Both the position numbers and the translations under genes were made by a program. Of a DNA stretch of 64,000 bases, positions 8,649 through 16,072 are shown piece by piece. The stretch's first letter is position 1, and every line of letters starts with the position of its first letter. Under the pieces are notes generated by a model. The model did not search any database. It saw only the letters and a list, made by a program, of their open reading frames with translations, and was not told where the DNA came from. This DNA is from PALSA-612 sp046729255 (GTDB lineage: Bacteria; Actinomycetota; Thermoleophilia; Gaiellales; Gaiellaceae), in contig JBKPGF010000004.1 in assembly GCA_046729255.1 (NCBI GenBank), forward strand, positions 47,602 to 111,601. The letters are read 5' to 3'.

Positions 8649-9947
8649 TTACTGAAGCACGTCGAGAATGAGCGGGCGCGGGGCCGGAGGCGTGTCGGAG
8701 ATCTCGTACGCGGCCAAGACCTCGTGCACAGCCGCTGCCGCAGATCCGTCGTCGCGCGCGTGTACCTCGGCGAGCACGTCCCCGTCCTCCACAGCGTCGC
8801 CGCGCTTGCGATGGCAGACGACGCCGACGGCGTGGTCGATCTCGTGCTCCTTCGACGCGCGTCCTGCACCGAGGTGCAGCGCGGCCGTGCCCACCGCGAT
8901 CGCTGCCAGCCGGCCGACGTGACCGGCTCGCGGCGCGGCGACCTCGCGCACGACGGGCGCCGCGGGCAACGCATTCTCGTCGGGATCGCCGCCCTGAGCC
9001 TCGATCCACCGGCTCCAGACGTCCGCGGCAGAGCCGTTGGCAACGACCTGCTCCGCGAGCCGGCGCCCTTCCTCCTCCCCCACGCCGAGATCGGATAGGG
9101 CGAGGAGATGCGCGCACGCGTCGAGCACGAGCTCTGTGAAGTCGCTAGGCCCGTCGCCGCGCACCGTGTCGAGCGCCTCGCGCACTTCGAGCGAGTTGCC
9201 GACCGCTCCACCCAGCGGTTGATCCATGTCCGTTAGCACGCAGACCGTCTGACGGCCCTCCCGGCGCCCCAGCTCGATCATCGTCTCGGCCAGCTCGCGG
9301 GCGTGGTCGAGCGTCTTCATGAACGCCCCGTCGCCGACCTTGACGTCAAGGACGATCGCGTCGGCGCCGCCGGCGATCTTCTTCGACATGATGCTCGCGG
9401 CGATCAGCGAGACGTTGTCCACCGTCGCAGTCACATCGCGCAGCGCGTAGAGGTGCTTGTCGGCCGGGACGAGGTCGCCCGTCTGGCCGATGATCGCAAC
9501 GCCGACCTCGCGTACCTGTGCGATGAGCTCTTCGACCGTGAGCTCGACGCGGAAGCCGGGAATGGACTCGAGCTTGTCGAGCGTGCCGCCCGTGTGCCCG
9601 AGGCCGCGGCCGGACATCTTCCCGAAGGGGACGCCGCACGCCGCCACGATGGGCCCAACCGCCAGCGACGTCTTGTCCCCCACGCCGCCGGTCGAGTGCT
9701 TGTCGACGACCCTTCGGCCGAGTGCCGAGCCGAGGTGGATCGTGTCGCCGCTCGCGATCATCGCGTCCGTCAGCGCGAACGTCTCGGTGCCCGACAAGCC
9801 TCGGAAGTAGACGGCCATGAGGAACGCGGCCATCTGGTAGTCAGGGACATCGCCACGGGTGTAACCGAGGACGAGCTCCGAGAGCTCCTCCGTCGACAGC
9901 TCCCCGCCGTCGCGCTTCCGTTCGATCAGCTCCGCGGGCCTGATCAC
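8649..9947 (-). CDS. Pyrimidine-nucleoside (thymidine) phosphorylase
   Basis: 432 residues, usual for the family. It splits thymidine, deoxyuridine or uridine with phosphate into base and (deoxy)ribose-1-phosphate. The signature DKHSTGGVGDKTSL (phosphate-binding; residues about 81-94) and KMSGRGLGHTGGTLDKLE are intact, as is the C-terminal lipoyl-like domain. Whether it is DeoA (thymidine only) or Pdp (both pyrimidines) cannot be decided by eye. The product would feed deoB, coded 0.8 kb away. Confidence 0.93.
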   Translation of the reverse strand: MIRPAELIERKRDGGELSTEELSELVLGYTRGDVPDYQMAAFLMAVYFRGLSGTETFALTDAMIASGDTIHLGSALGRRVVDKHSTGGVGDKTSLAVGPIVAACGVPFGKMSGRGLGHTGGTLDKLESIPGFRVELTVEELIAQVREVGVAIIGQTGDLVPADKHLYALRDVTATVDNVSLIAASIMSKKIAGGADAIVLDVKVGDGAFMKTLDHARELAETMIELGRREGRQTVCVLTDMDQPLGGAVGNSLEVREALDTVRGDGPSDFTELVLDACAHLLALSDLGVGEEEGRRLAEQVVANGSAADVWSRWIEAQGGDPDENALPAAPVVREVAAPRAGHVGRLAAIAVGTAALHLGAGRASKEHEIDHAVGVVCHRKRGDAVEDGDVLAEVHARDDGSAAAAVHEVLAAYEISDTPPAPRPLILDVLQ

Positions 9948-10660
9948 TTCTCGGCGACGAAGATCGAGTTGCGCCGCGTGGCGACGAGCGGCTCGGCGAG
10001 CTCCGGGACGATGTCGGCGAGGTGCTTGTGCGCCACGGACGACGCGATGTAGCCTCGCACCGCATCCCGGTCGGCGAAGGTGACGCTCCCGGTCATGTCA
10101 CGACGCTCGACCGACGTGAAGTACCGCCGCAGCGGTCCTTCGGCGTTCTCGCTGAAGAACCGCTCCTGCTCCCAGTGACGATCACGGCCGACGAGCAGCC
10201 ACAGCTCGCTCAGGTGATCGAGGCTGTTCGTCGCTGCGACGAGCCTGCCACCCTGACGAAGGACACGCGCCAGCTCGGAGAGCCCCCGTTCGAGATCGGG
10301 GACGTGGTAGAGCATCCAGTTGGCCACCGCTACATCGAACGACGCGTCCTCGAAGGGCAGGTCCTGCACGTCCCCCGTGCGGGCGTCGACACCGCGCTCG
10401 CGGGCGAGCTCGACCATGCGCGGCGAGAGATCGACAGCAACGACGTCCAGCCCCAGGTCGGCCTCGAGCCGCTCCGCGAACTCGCCCCAGCCACAGCCGA
10501 CCTCGAGCACGCGGCGCGGCGCTGCCTCGCGAACAGCCTCGAAGGCAAGCTCCCGCGCATCCGGACCGGAGATAGCTTCGTAGATCGAGGCACGAGCCCG
10601 CAGACCGTCCTCGGTCGCGTACTCGTCGCGAACCCGCTGAGGGTCGTTGAGCCGTCTCAC
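9944..10660 (-). CDS. Class I SAM-dependent methyltransferase
   Basis: 238 residues with one Methyltransf_11-type domain: motif I VLEVGCGWGEF (about 51-61), the acidic end of beta 2 VVAVDLSPRM, and motif IV-like FDVAVANWMLYHV followed by LARVLRQGGRLV. GTG start, 4-base overlap with the phosphorylase gene. Substrate unknown. Confidence 0.85.
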   Translation of the reverse strand: MRRLNDPQRVRDEYATEDGLRARASIYEAISGPDARELAFEAVREAAPRRVLEVGCGWGEFAERLEADLGLDVVAVDLSPRMVELARERGVDARTGDVQDLPFEDASFDVAVANWMLYHVPDLERGLSELARVLRQGGRLVAATNSLDHLSELWLLVGRDRHWEQERFFSENAEGPLRRYFTSVERRDMTGSVTFADRDAVRGYIASSVAHKHLADIVPELAEPLVATRRNSIFVAEK

Positions 10661-10684
10661 GTCGCTGGGGCGGCGTCAGGTCGT

Positions 10685-10711
10685 CCGGAGGGCGGCTCCG
10701 CCGCCCTCCGG
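10685..10711. terminator. Perfect 11-bp GC-rich hairpin
   Basis: CCGGAGGGCGG and its exact complement around a CTCCG loop, between the end of deoB and the start of the methyltransferase gene (both minus strand). It probably ends the deoB transcript; there is no T tract. Confidence 0.55.
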
Positions 10712-10736
10712 GAGGATGATCGGCCGGCGGCGTGAG

Positions 10737-11903
10737 TCACGGCTCGAGGATCGGCGCGCCCGTGAGCCTCCTCGACGCGGACTTGCCGCCGAGCCAGAGG
10801 TTCGCGGTGGCGCCGACGTCGCCGAGCTCGCCTTCGTGGACGTGCCCGGCAGCGTTCTTCCCCTGGACGTATGCGAGCAGGAGCCCGTATTCACGCGAGT
10901 GGTCCGTCGACGGCGTCGTGGGGTCGATGCCGTGGTCGGACGTGATGATGAGGAGGTCGCCCACGCGCAGTGCCTCCAGCAGGTCGGGCAGTCGCCGGTC
11001 GAAGTCCTGTAGGCAACGGTGGAAGTTCTCGGGATCGTTGCGGTGTCCCCAGAGCATGTCCGTCTCGACGAGGTTCGTGTACACGAAGCCGGAGTCGAGC
11101 TCCTGCAGCAGCTTTTCGGTGACGGTGATACCTTCGACGTTCGACTTCGTCGGGTGCTCGGCGTCCATGTCGAGGTGGGCGAAGATGTCGGGGATCTTTC
11201 CCACGCCGTGCACCTCGGTACCGGCTTCCCGAATTTGCGTGAGATAGTTCGGCCGCCGCGGCTCGAGCGAGAAGTCGTGGCGGTTCGGCGTTCGCTCGTA
11301 GTTGCCCGGCTCCCCGATGAACGGCCTCGCGATGACGCGTCCGACGGCATGCTTGCCCGTGAGGATCTCCCGCGCCTTGCGGCACCCCTCGTACAGCTCC
11401 TCGAGCGGGATCGTCTCCTCGTGCGCGGCGACCTGGAACACCGAGTCCGCGGACGTGTAGACGATCCACTTTCCCGTTTCCTGGTGCTTCTCGCCGAGCT
11501 CCTGGATGATCTCCGTGCCCGAGGCCGGCTTGTTGCCGAGCACGCCGCGCGCGGTCGCGTGCATGAAGGGGTCGATGACGTCGTGTGGGAAGCCGTGCGG
11601 ATAGGTCGGCAGCGCCTGCGGCGTGACGATGCCCATCATCTCCCAGTGGCCGAGCGTCGTGTCCTTGCCTTTCGACCGCTCCAATAGGCGCCCGGCGACA
11701 GCTGGAGCGCCCGCCATCGGCGCCACACCCTCGAGCGGAGCGACGTTGCCGAGCCCGAGTGCCTCCATCGCGGGCAGATCGAGGCCGCCCACGGCGCGTG
11801 CGACGTTGCCGAGCGTGTCGGAGCCTTCGTCTCCGAATTCTGCTGCGTCCGGCAGGGCGCCAGCGCCCACGCCGTCGAGCACGATGACGCACGCGCGCGG
11901 CAT
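10737..11903 (-). CDS. deoB: Phosphopentomutase
   Basis: 388 residues, normal for DeoB of the alkaline phosphatase superfamily. It interconverts (deoxy)ribose-1-phosphate and -5-phosphate with two Mn ions. Visible are the first metal-site IVLDGVGAGALPDA, the nucleophile region KGKDTTLGHWEMMG (Thr of DTTLGH), and the late metal sites IITSDHGIDPTTPSTDHSRE. It starts 19 bases from a divergent small gene and has a TAGGAT hexamer six bases before its ATG, so it is probably leaderless. Works with the nearby pyrimidine phosphorylase in nucleoside salvage. Confidence 0.96.
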   Translation of the reverse strand: MPRACVIVLDGVGAGALPDAAEFGDEGSDTLGNVARAVGGLDLPAMEALGLGNVAPLEGVAPMAGAPAVAGRLLERSKGKDTTLGHWEMMGIVTPQALPTYPHGFPHDVIDPFMHATARGVLGNKPASGTEIIQELGEKHQETGKWIVYTSADSVFQVAAHEETIPLEELYEGCRKAREILTGKHAVGRVIARPFIGEPGNYERTPNRHDFSLEPRRPNYLTQIREAGTEVHGVGKIPDIFAHLDMDAEHPTKSNVEGITVTEKLLQELDSGFVYTNLVETDMLWGHRNDPENFHRCLQDFDRRLPDLLEALRVGDLLIITSDHGIDPTTPSTDHSREYGLLLAYVQGKNAAGHVHEGELGDVGATANLWLGGKSASRRLTGAPILEP

Positions 11904-11908
11904 GTGTC

Positions 11909-11915
11909 TATCCTA
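11909..11915. promoter_or_regulatory. Shared symmetric -10 (TATCCTA) of two divergent leaderless genes
   Basis: On the plus strand TATCCT (11909-11914) lies eight bases before the ATG at 11923. On the minus strand TAGGAT (11915-11910) lies six bases before the deoB ATG. The two hexamers overlap by five bases in one heptamer of the form TANNNTA. Confidence 0.5.
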
Positions 11916-11922
11916 GAACGGC

Positions 11923-12063
11923 ATGAGCACCGCCCTCGGCCTCCTCGGCGTCGCGATCTACATCCCGTGCATCATCGGGATCGCCGCCGGCGTGACCTGG
12001 GTCGTCGTGAAGGTATCGCCGGGCACGAAGGAAGCCGCGGCGAAGGCAAAAGCTCAGGGCTAG
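11923..12063 (+). CDS. 46-residue single-pass membrane protein
   Basis: A short gene between divergent deoB and convergent alanine dehydrogenase. It codes for a protein starting MSTALGLLGVAIYIPC, with one continuous hydrophobic helix (about residues 4-31) and a charged tail rich in Ala and Lys (TKEAAAKAKAQG). Topology is probably N-out, C-in by the positive-inside rule. The stop TAG overlaps the alanine dehydrogenase stop. No obvious Shine-Dalgarno; a TATCCT hexamer lies eight bases upstream. The tight fit in the space and the coherent helix/tail composition support it. Function unknown. Confidence 0.65.
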   Translation: MSTALGLLGVAIYIPCIIGIAAGVTWVVVKVSPGTKEAAAKAKAQG

Positions 12064-13181
12064 ACGGGCGCGCCGAGCGCGTCTTCGAGCGGTGAGTACT
12101 CCATGCCGTGCGCATCGGCGACGGCCTCGTACGTGACCTTGCCGCCGAGCACGTTGACCCCGCGGGCGAGCGCCGGATCTTCGGCGACCGCTGCCGCGAG
12201 GCCGTGTTTCGCGATGGCCTCGACATAGGGCAGCGTGACGTTCGTCAGCGCCTTCGTCGCCGAGATCGGCACGGCGCCGGGCATGTTCGCCACGCAGTAG
12301 TGGACGACGCCGTCCACGACGTACGTCGGGTCGGAGTGCGTGGTCGGCCGCGAGGTCTCGGCGCAGCCGCCCTGGTCGATGGCCACGTCGACGATGACGG
12401 AGCCCTGCTTCATCGTCGGGAGCATGTCCCGCGTGATGAGCTTCGGCGCCAGCGCACCAGGGATCAACACGGCGCCGATGATGAGATCGGCGTCGTGGAT
12501 CGCCTCTCGGATCTGGAGCTCGTTCGACATCGCGAGCGTGATGCGACCGTCGAGCATCATCTCGAGCTCGCGCATGCGCTCAACGGACTTGTCGAGCACC
12601 CAGACGTCCGCCTGCATCCCGACGGCGATGAGGGCAGCGTTGTAACCGACGATGCCGCCGCCGATCACGAGCACCTTGGCCGGAGGCACACCGGGCACGC
12701 CCGCGAGGAGGATGCCTCGGCCGCCCTGGGGCTTCTCGAGCGCCCACGCGCCCATCTGTGTCGCCAGGCGACCCGCGACCTCGCTCATCGGCGCGAGCAG
12801 CGGTAGCTGGCCGTCCTCCGCCTCCACCGTCTCGTAGGCGACGGCGGCAATCCCCGAATCGACGAGCGCGCGCGTGAGCCGCTCGTCGGCGGCCAAGTGG
12901 AGGTACGTGAAGAGGACGAGGTCGTCGCGCAGCCGCGGATACTCGACCTCGATGGGCTCTTTGACCTTGAGCAGGAGCTCGGCCTCTCCCCAGACGTCGT
13001 CGACCTCGGCGACGCGTGCGCCTACTGCTTCGTAGGCGTCGTCCGGAAACGCACTGCCGTGGCCGGCCCCGGTCTCGACGACGACGTCGTGGCCCTTGCG
13101 CACGAGCTCGCGTGCTCCCGCGGGGGTCAGGGCGACGCGATGCTCATCGGTCTTGATCTCCCGGACGACCCCAATTCGCAT
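12060..13181 (-). CDS. ald: Alanine dehydrogenase
   Basis: 373 residues, typical. NAD-dependent interconversion of L-alanine and pyruvate plus ammonia. It begins MRIGVVREIKTDEHRVALTP, carries the substrate Lys/His region (KVKEP, FTYLHLAAD), the NAD fold VLVIGGGIVGYNAA (about 169-182), and the family's MPGAVPISATKAL and NVLGGKVTYEAVA blocks. A TAGTCT hexamer eight bases before the ATG includes the stop TAG of the aldo/keto reductase gene. Confidence 0.96.
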   Translation of the reverse strand: MRIGVVREIKTDEHRVALTPAGARELVRKGHDVVVETGAGHGSAFPDDAYEAVGARVAEVDDVWGEAELLLKVKEPIEVEYPRLRDDLVLFTYLHLAADERLTRALVDSGIAAVAYETVEAEDGQLPLLAPMSEVAGRLATQMGAWALEKPQGGRGILLAGVPGVPPAKVLVIGGGIVGYNAALIAVGMQADVWVLDKSVERMRELEMMLDGRITLAMSNELQIREAIHDADLIIGAVLIPGALAPKLITRDMLPTMKQGSVIVDVAIDQGGCAETSRPTTHSDPTYVVDGVVHYCVANMPGAVPISATKALTNVTLPYVEAIAKHGLAAAVAEDPALARGVNVLGGKVTYEAVADAHGMEYSPLEDALGAPV

Positions 13182-13189
13182 AGCGGCGA

Positions 13190-13195
13190 AGACTA
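13190..13195 (-). promoter_or_regulatory. Candidate -10 for ald, overlapping the upstream stop codon
   Basis: TAGTCT on the minus strand, eight bases before the ald ATG. Its first three bases are the TAG stop of the aldo/keto reductase gene. Confidence 0.35.
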
Positions 13196-13969
13196 ACGCT
13201 CTGCCAGCCGGGAGATGTAGTCGCGCTCCTCCTGGCCGAGCCAGGGCGGCGAGCCTGCAGCCGCGTTCTCACGTACGTGGCCGGCCTTGGACGTGGCGGG
13301 GATGGCGACGTCGACGCGCTCGTCGGAAAGCACCCACTTGAGAAGAGCCTGCGCCCACGTCTCGATGCCGAAGGGACGCAGCGGCTCGAGCGCTTCCGGC
13401 GGCGGGGGCTTCGCGAAGAGGTCGCCGTCGCCGAACGGCCTCATGACGATCACGGCCAAGCCCTGCTCGGCCGCGATCGGCAGCAGCTCCTTCTCGCACT
13501 CGCGCTCGAACGGGTTGTACGGCAGCTGCACCTGCTCGAAGCGGCCCGTGCGCAGCGCGGCGGCGAGATCGGGCAGCGCGTCGCGGTTCCAGTGCGTGAC
13601 GCCGACCATGCCCACGCGGCCCGCCTCCCGCTCGTCCTCGATCCATTCGAGGTGCTCGCGCCAATTGACGAGGTTGTGAACCTGCTCGACGTCGACGCGG
13701 CCGTACCAGTCGAGTTGCTGCTGGAATTGCTCGTGACCCTCGTCGAGGGTCTGCGCCCAGATCTTCGTGGCGAGCGTGACGTCCTCGCGGCGGCCGTCGA
13801 AGGCCTGAGCAAGGGACGCCTCGGCCTCGCCGTACATCGGCGACGTGTCGACGAGCCGGCCGCCGGACTCGATCGTGGCGGCCACGACCTCGGTCGCAAG
13901 CCCGGCGTCTCCCTTGAACGTGCCGGACGTCCCCAGGCCGATGACCGGCCCGAGCTTTCGCTCTTCCAT
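13193..13969 (-). CDS. Aldo/keto reductase family protein
   Basis: 258 residues from ATG 13969. TIM-barrel NADPH oxidoreductase. The conserved Asp/Tyr region is DTSPMYGEAEASL (about 39-51) and the catalytic Lys sits in TLATKIWAQ; the usual catalytic His of the HxH motif appears as VEQVHNLVNW, and the phosphate-binding IPATSK is near the C-terminus. It is shorter than typical 280-330 residue members. It is separated from the DUF3866 gene by only five bases; a GTG overlapping that stop is an alternative start. Confidence 0.85.
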   Translation of the reverse strand: MEERKLGPVIGLGTSGTFKGDAGLATEVVAATIESGGRLVDTSPMYGEAEASLAQAFDGRREDVTLATKIWAQTLDEGHEQFQQQLDWYGRVDVEQVHNLVNWREHLEWIEDEREAGRVGMVGVTHWNRDALPDLAAALRTGRFEQVQLPYNPFERECEKELLPIAAEQGLAVIVMRPFGDGDLFAKPPPPEALEPLRPFGIETWAQALLKWVLSDERVDVAIPATSKAGHVRENAAAGSPPWLGQEERDYISRLAER

Positions 13970-13974
13970 CGCCA

Positions 13975-14916
13975 CTATCCGAGCATAGTCCGAGCAGTCA
14001 TCCCGGCCGCGTAGGCCGCCTCGAAGAAGGCAGGATCGTCGTCCGGCCCTCGCCCCATGTGCGACAGGGGCAGCCCTTCGCATGCTTCGCGCCAGCCTGT
14101 GGCGTCCTCCGTGTTGATCACCACCTCGCCCAGGCACAGCGAGAGCACCGCGAGGGCGTGATGGGAGATGCCCTGATGGCGCTCCCGCTCGTCGGCGTCT
14201 GACCTGCGCACCGCGACGATCGGGCGCCCACCGAGCGCCGAGGCGGCATTCGCTGCCTCTGCCGCCGCGAGGCCCCCATGGCCGAGATCGGTGGCCGTGC
14301 CGACGACGCCCGGGCCGATTCCGCACACGGCGACCTCGAAGCCGGCCGACCGTGCCCAGGCGAGCGCCGAGGCGGTCGAAACGCAGTGGATGTCGCCGTC
14401 GACGCACGCGCCGACCGCGACGGCGGTCTCCACGAGGACGCGGTCCTTCAGCGCTCGTACGGCGTCGGAGAGGGAAACGGGCAGCGCGCCGCCCGGCAGC
14501 TGGAGGTACACGACGCGCACGCCTTCGCCGATGCCCGCACACACGGGCACGACCTGGCTGTGCAGCGAGCAGCAGACGACGGGCATGCCGTCCAGCGCAT
14601 CCGCGAGCTCCGTCGACTCCTCGTCGTGAAGGACGGCGTGCTGAAGCGGCGTGTACGGGAGCTTCATTACGTGCGCGCCCTCCTCGCCGGCAAGCTCGAG
14701 CCCGCGCGTGAGGTTCACGTGGAGGACGTCGAATCCGCCGGAGCCGAGCCCGAGCTCACGCGCCTGGACGTTCACGATGACGTCATCGCCCTCCTCGACC
14801 GGACCCGTCAGCCGCGGATAGGCGACGCACGGCGCCCCGTCCACCTCGCAGCGGATGAGCTCCGGCAGCCGCTCGAGGACTGCCGTTACGCGGCCCCGCC
14901 TAAGCGAGAGCGCCAT
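13975..14916 (-). CDS. DUF3866 family protein
   Basis: 313 residues. The opening (LRRGRVTAVLERLPEL, then AYPRLTGPVEEGDDVIVN and LGSGGFDVLHVNL) and the later HVMKLPYTPLQHAVLH and CSLHSQVVP stretches match the DUF3866 family of Firmicutes and Actinobacteria, whose function is unknown. A Gly-rich GIGPGVVGTATDLGHGG segment (about 200-216) resembles a phosphate or nucleotide loop. No membrane segment. The ATG at 14916 overlaps the peptidase gene by 17 bases; a TTG at 14928 is possible. Confidence 0.8.
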   Translation of the reverse strand: MALSLRRGRVTAVLERLPELIRCEVDGAPCVAYPRLTGPVEEGDDVIVNVQARELGLGSGGFDVLHVNLTRGLELAGEEGAHVMKLPYTPLQHAVLHDEESTELADALDGMPVVCCSLHSQVVPVCAGIGEGVRVVYLQLPGGALPVSLSDAVRALKDRVLVETAVAVGACVDGDIHCVSTASALAWARSAGFEVAVCGIGPGVVGTATDLGHGGLAAAEAANAASALGGRPIVAVRRSDADERERHQGISHHALAVLSLCLGEVVINTEDATGWREACEGLPLSHMGRGPDDDPAFFEAAYAAGMTARTMLG

Positions 14917-16003
14917 CGAGGAGCGCAAGCGAGACGTCCACCATCGCCTCGACGTCGGCGACGGCGATGTGCTCGTCGGGCGTGTGGATCTCCGCCATCG
15001 CGTTCGCGAGCGTCACGCAGGGGATGCCGCGCTCGTTGAAGACATTCGCGTCGGCGCCCCCTCCCGTAAGGGCATACGTCGGGGTGAAGCCGCAGCGCTC
15101 GAGCGCCTGGGCCGCGAGCGCGACCGCAGGCTCGTCCTTGCGGAAGCGATAGCCGCGGTACGAGCGGTCGATCTGCGTCTCGACCTCGCATTCTTCGAGC
15201 GCGGCTGCAAACGCGAACGCCTCCTCCATCTCGCGCACGACGTCCGCGAGCTTCGCCTCGTCATGGCTACGCGCCTCGGCTTTCAACCGGCAGTGCTCGG
15301 GGATGATGTTGCGCGCGGTTCCACCCTCGATCTGGCCGACGTTCGCGGACGTCTCCTCGTCGATGCGGCCCAGCCTGAGGTCGGCTATCGCCCGCGCGGC
15401 GGCTGCGATCGCCGAGCGACCTTCCTCCGGGTACATGCCGGCATGCGCGCAGCGGCCGCGGAAGGCCACCTCCAGCGTCGCCGCCCACGGCGCGCCGATC
15501 ACGATCTCGCCGATCGGCGCGGCCTGGTCGTAGACGTAGCCGAGCTCCGCGTGGAGCCGCGTGTGATCGAACGCGTACGCACCGCGCAGGCCGACCTCCT
15601 CCTTCGCCGTGAAGACGAGCTCCAGGCCGGCGTGGCGGCGGCCTCCCTGGAGCGTGCGGCGGGCAGCCTCGACCATCGACGCAACGGCAGCCTTGTTGTC
15701 GGCACCGAGGATCGTCGGCGCAGCATTGCGGACGACCCCGTCCTCGACTACCGGCTCGATCGGGCCTTCCGGTGGCACGGTGTCGAGGTGCGCGCAGAGG
15801 AAGATCGGCGTGCCTTCGGCGGTCGGCTCGAGGCGCGCGTAGAGGTTCCCCATCGTGGAGTCGATGCTCGGGCCAACGTCGTCCTCGAGGACGTCGAGGC
15901 CGAGTCCGCGCAGCTCCTGCGTCACGCGATCGGCGACCGCTCGCTCCTCGCCCGGCGGGCTGGGGATCGTCGCAAGCTCCAGGAAAAGGTCCAACGCGGG
16001 CAC
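14900..16003 (-). CDS. M20 family metallopeptidase (PepT/YqjE-like)
   Basis: 367 residues. Dinuclear zinc exopeptidase fold: first ligand block CAHLDTVP (H/D), bridging Asp in GADNKAAV, catalytic Glu pair TAKEEVG, a small dimerisation domain (about 180-290; RGRCAHAGMYPEEG with the conserved His), and a final ligand His in EIHTPDEHI. These enzymes cut small peptides such as tripeptides in the cytoplasm. GTG start with a TAGGAT hexamer seven bases upstream. It heads the unit with DUF3866 and the aldo/keto reductase. Confidence 0.9.
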   Translation of the reverse strand: MPALDLFLELATIPSPPGEERAVADRVTQELRGLGLDVLEDDVGPSIDSTMGNLYARLEPTAEGTPIFLCAHLDTVPPEGPIEPVVEDGVVRNAAPTILGADNKAAVASMVEAARRTLQGGRRHAGLELVFTAKEEVGLRGAYAFDHTRLHAELGYVYDQAAPIGEIVIGAPWAATLEVAFRGRCAHAGMYPEEGRSAIAAAARAIADLRLGRIDEETSANVGQIEGGTARNIIPEHCRLKAEARSHDEAKLADVVREMEEAFAFAAALEECEVETQIDRSYRGYRFRKDEPAVALAAQALERCGFTPTYALTGGGADANVFNERGIPCVTLANAMAEIHTPDEHIAVADVEAMVDVSLALLDGALA

Positions 16004-16010
16004 GCGCCGG

Positions 16011-16016
16011 ATCCTA
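16011..16016 (-). promoter_or_regulatory. Candidate -10 of a leaderless peptidase promoter
   Basis: TAGGAT on the minus strand, seven bases before the GTG start at 16003. Confidence 0.4.
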
Positions 16017-16028
16017 CGGTGAGACGCG

Positions 16029-16055
16029 GGCCCCGCGACGACGAGCCGCGGGGCC
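16029..16055. terminator. Perfect 9-bp hairpin after the PxKF gene
   Basis: GGCCCCGCG and its complement around a 9-base loop, just downstream (minus strand) of the secreted PxKF gene and ahead of the peptidase promoter. No T tract. Confidence 0.5.
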
Positions 16056-16072
16056 TGCGCTGAGCTATCCGC

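Noticed and set aside
6920..9211. A 763-codon open frame on the minus strand covering the P1 peptidase, mutM and part of the phosphorylase gene
   Set aside because: Only its last 309 codons look like a protein; the rest is an Arg-rich shadow of mutM and the phosphorylase in another frame.
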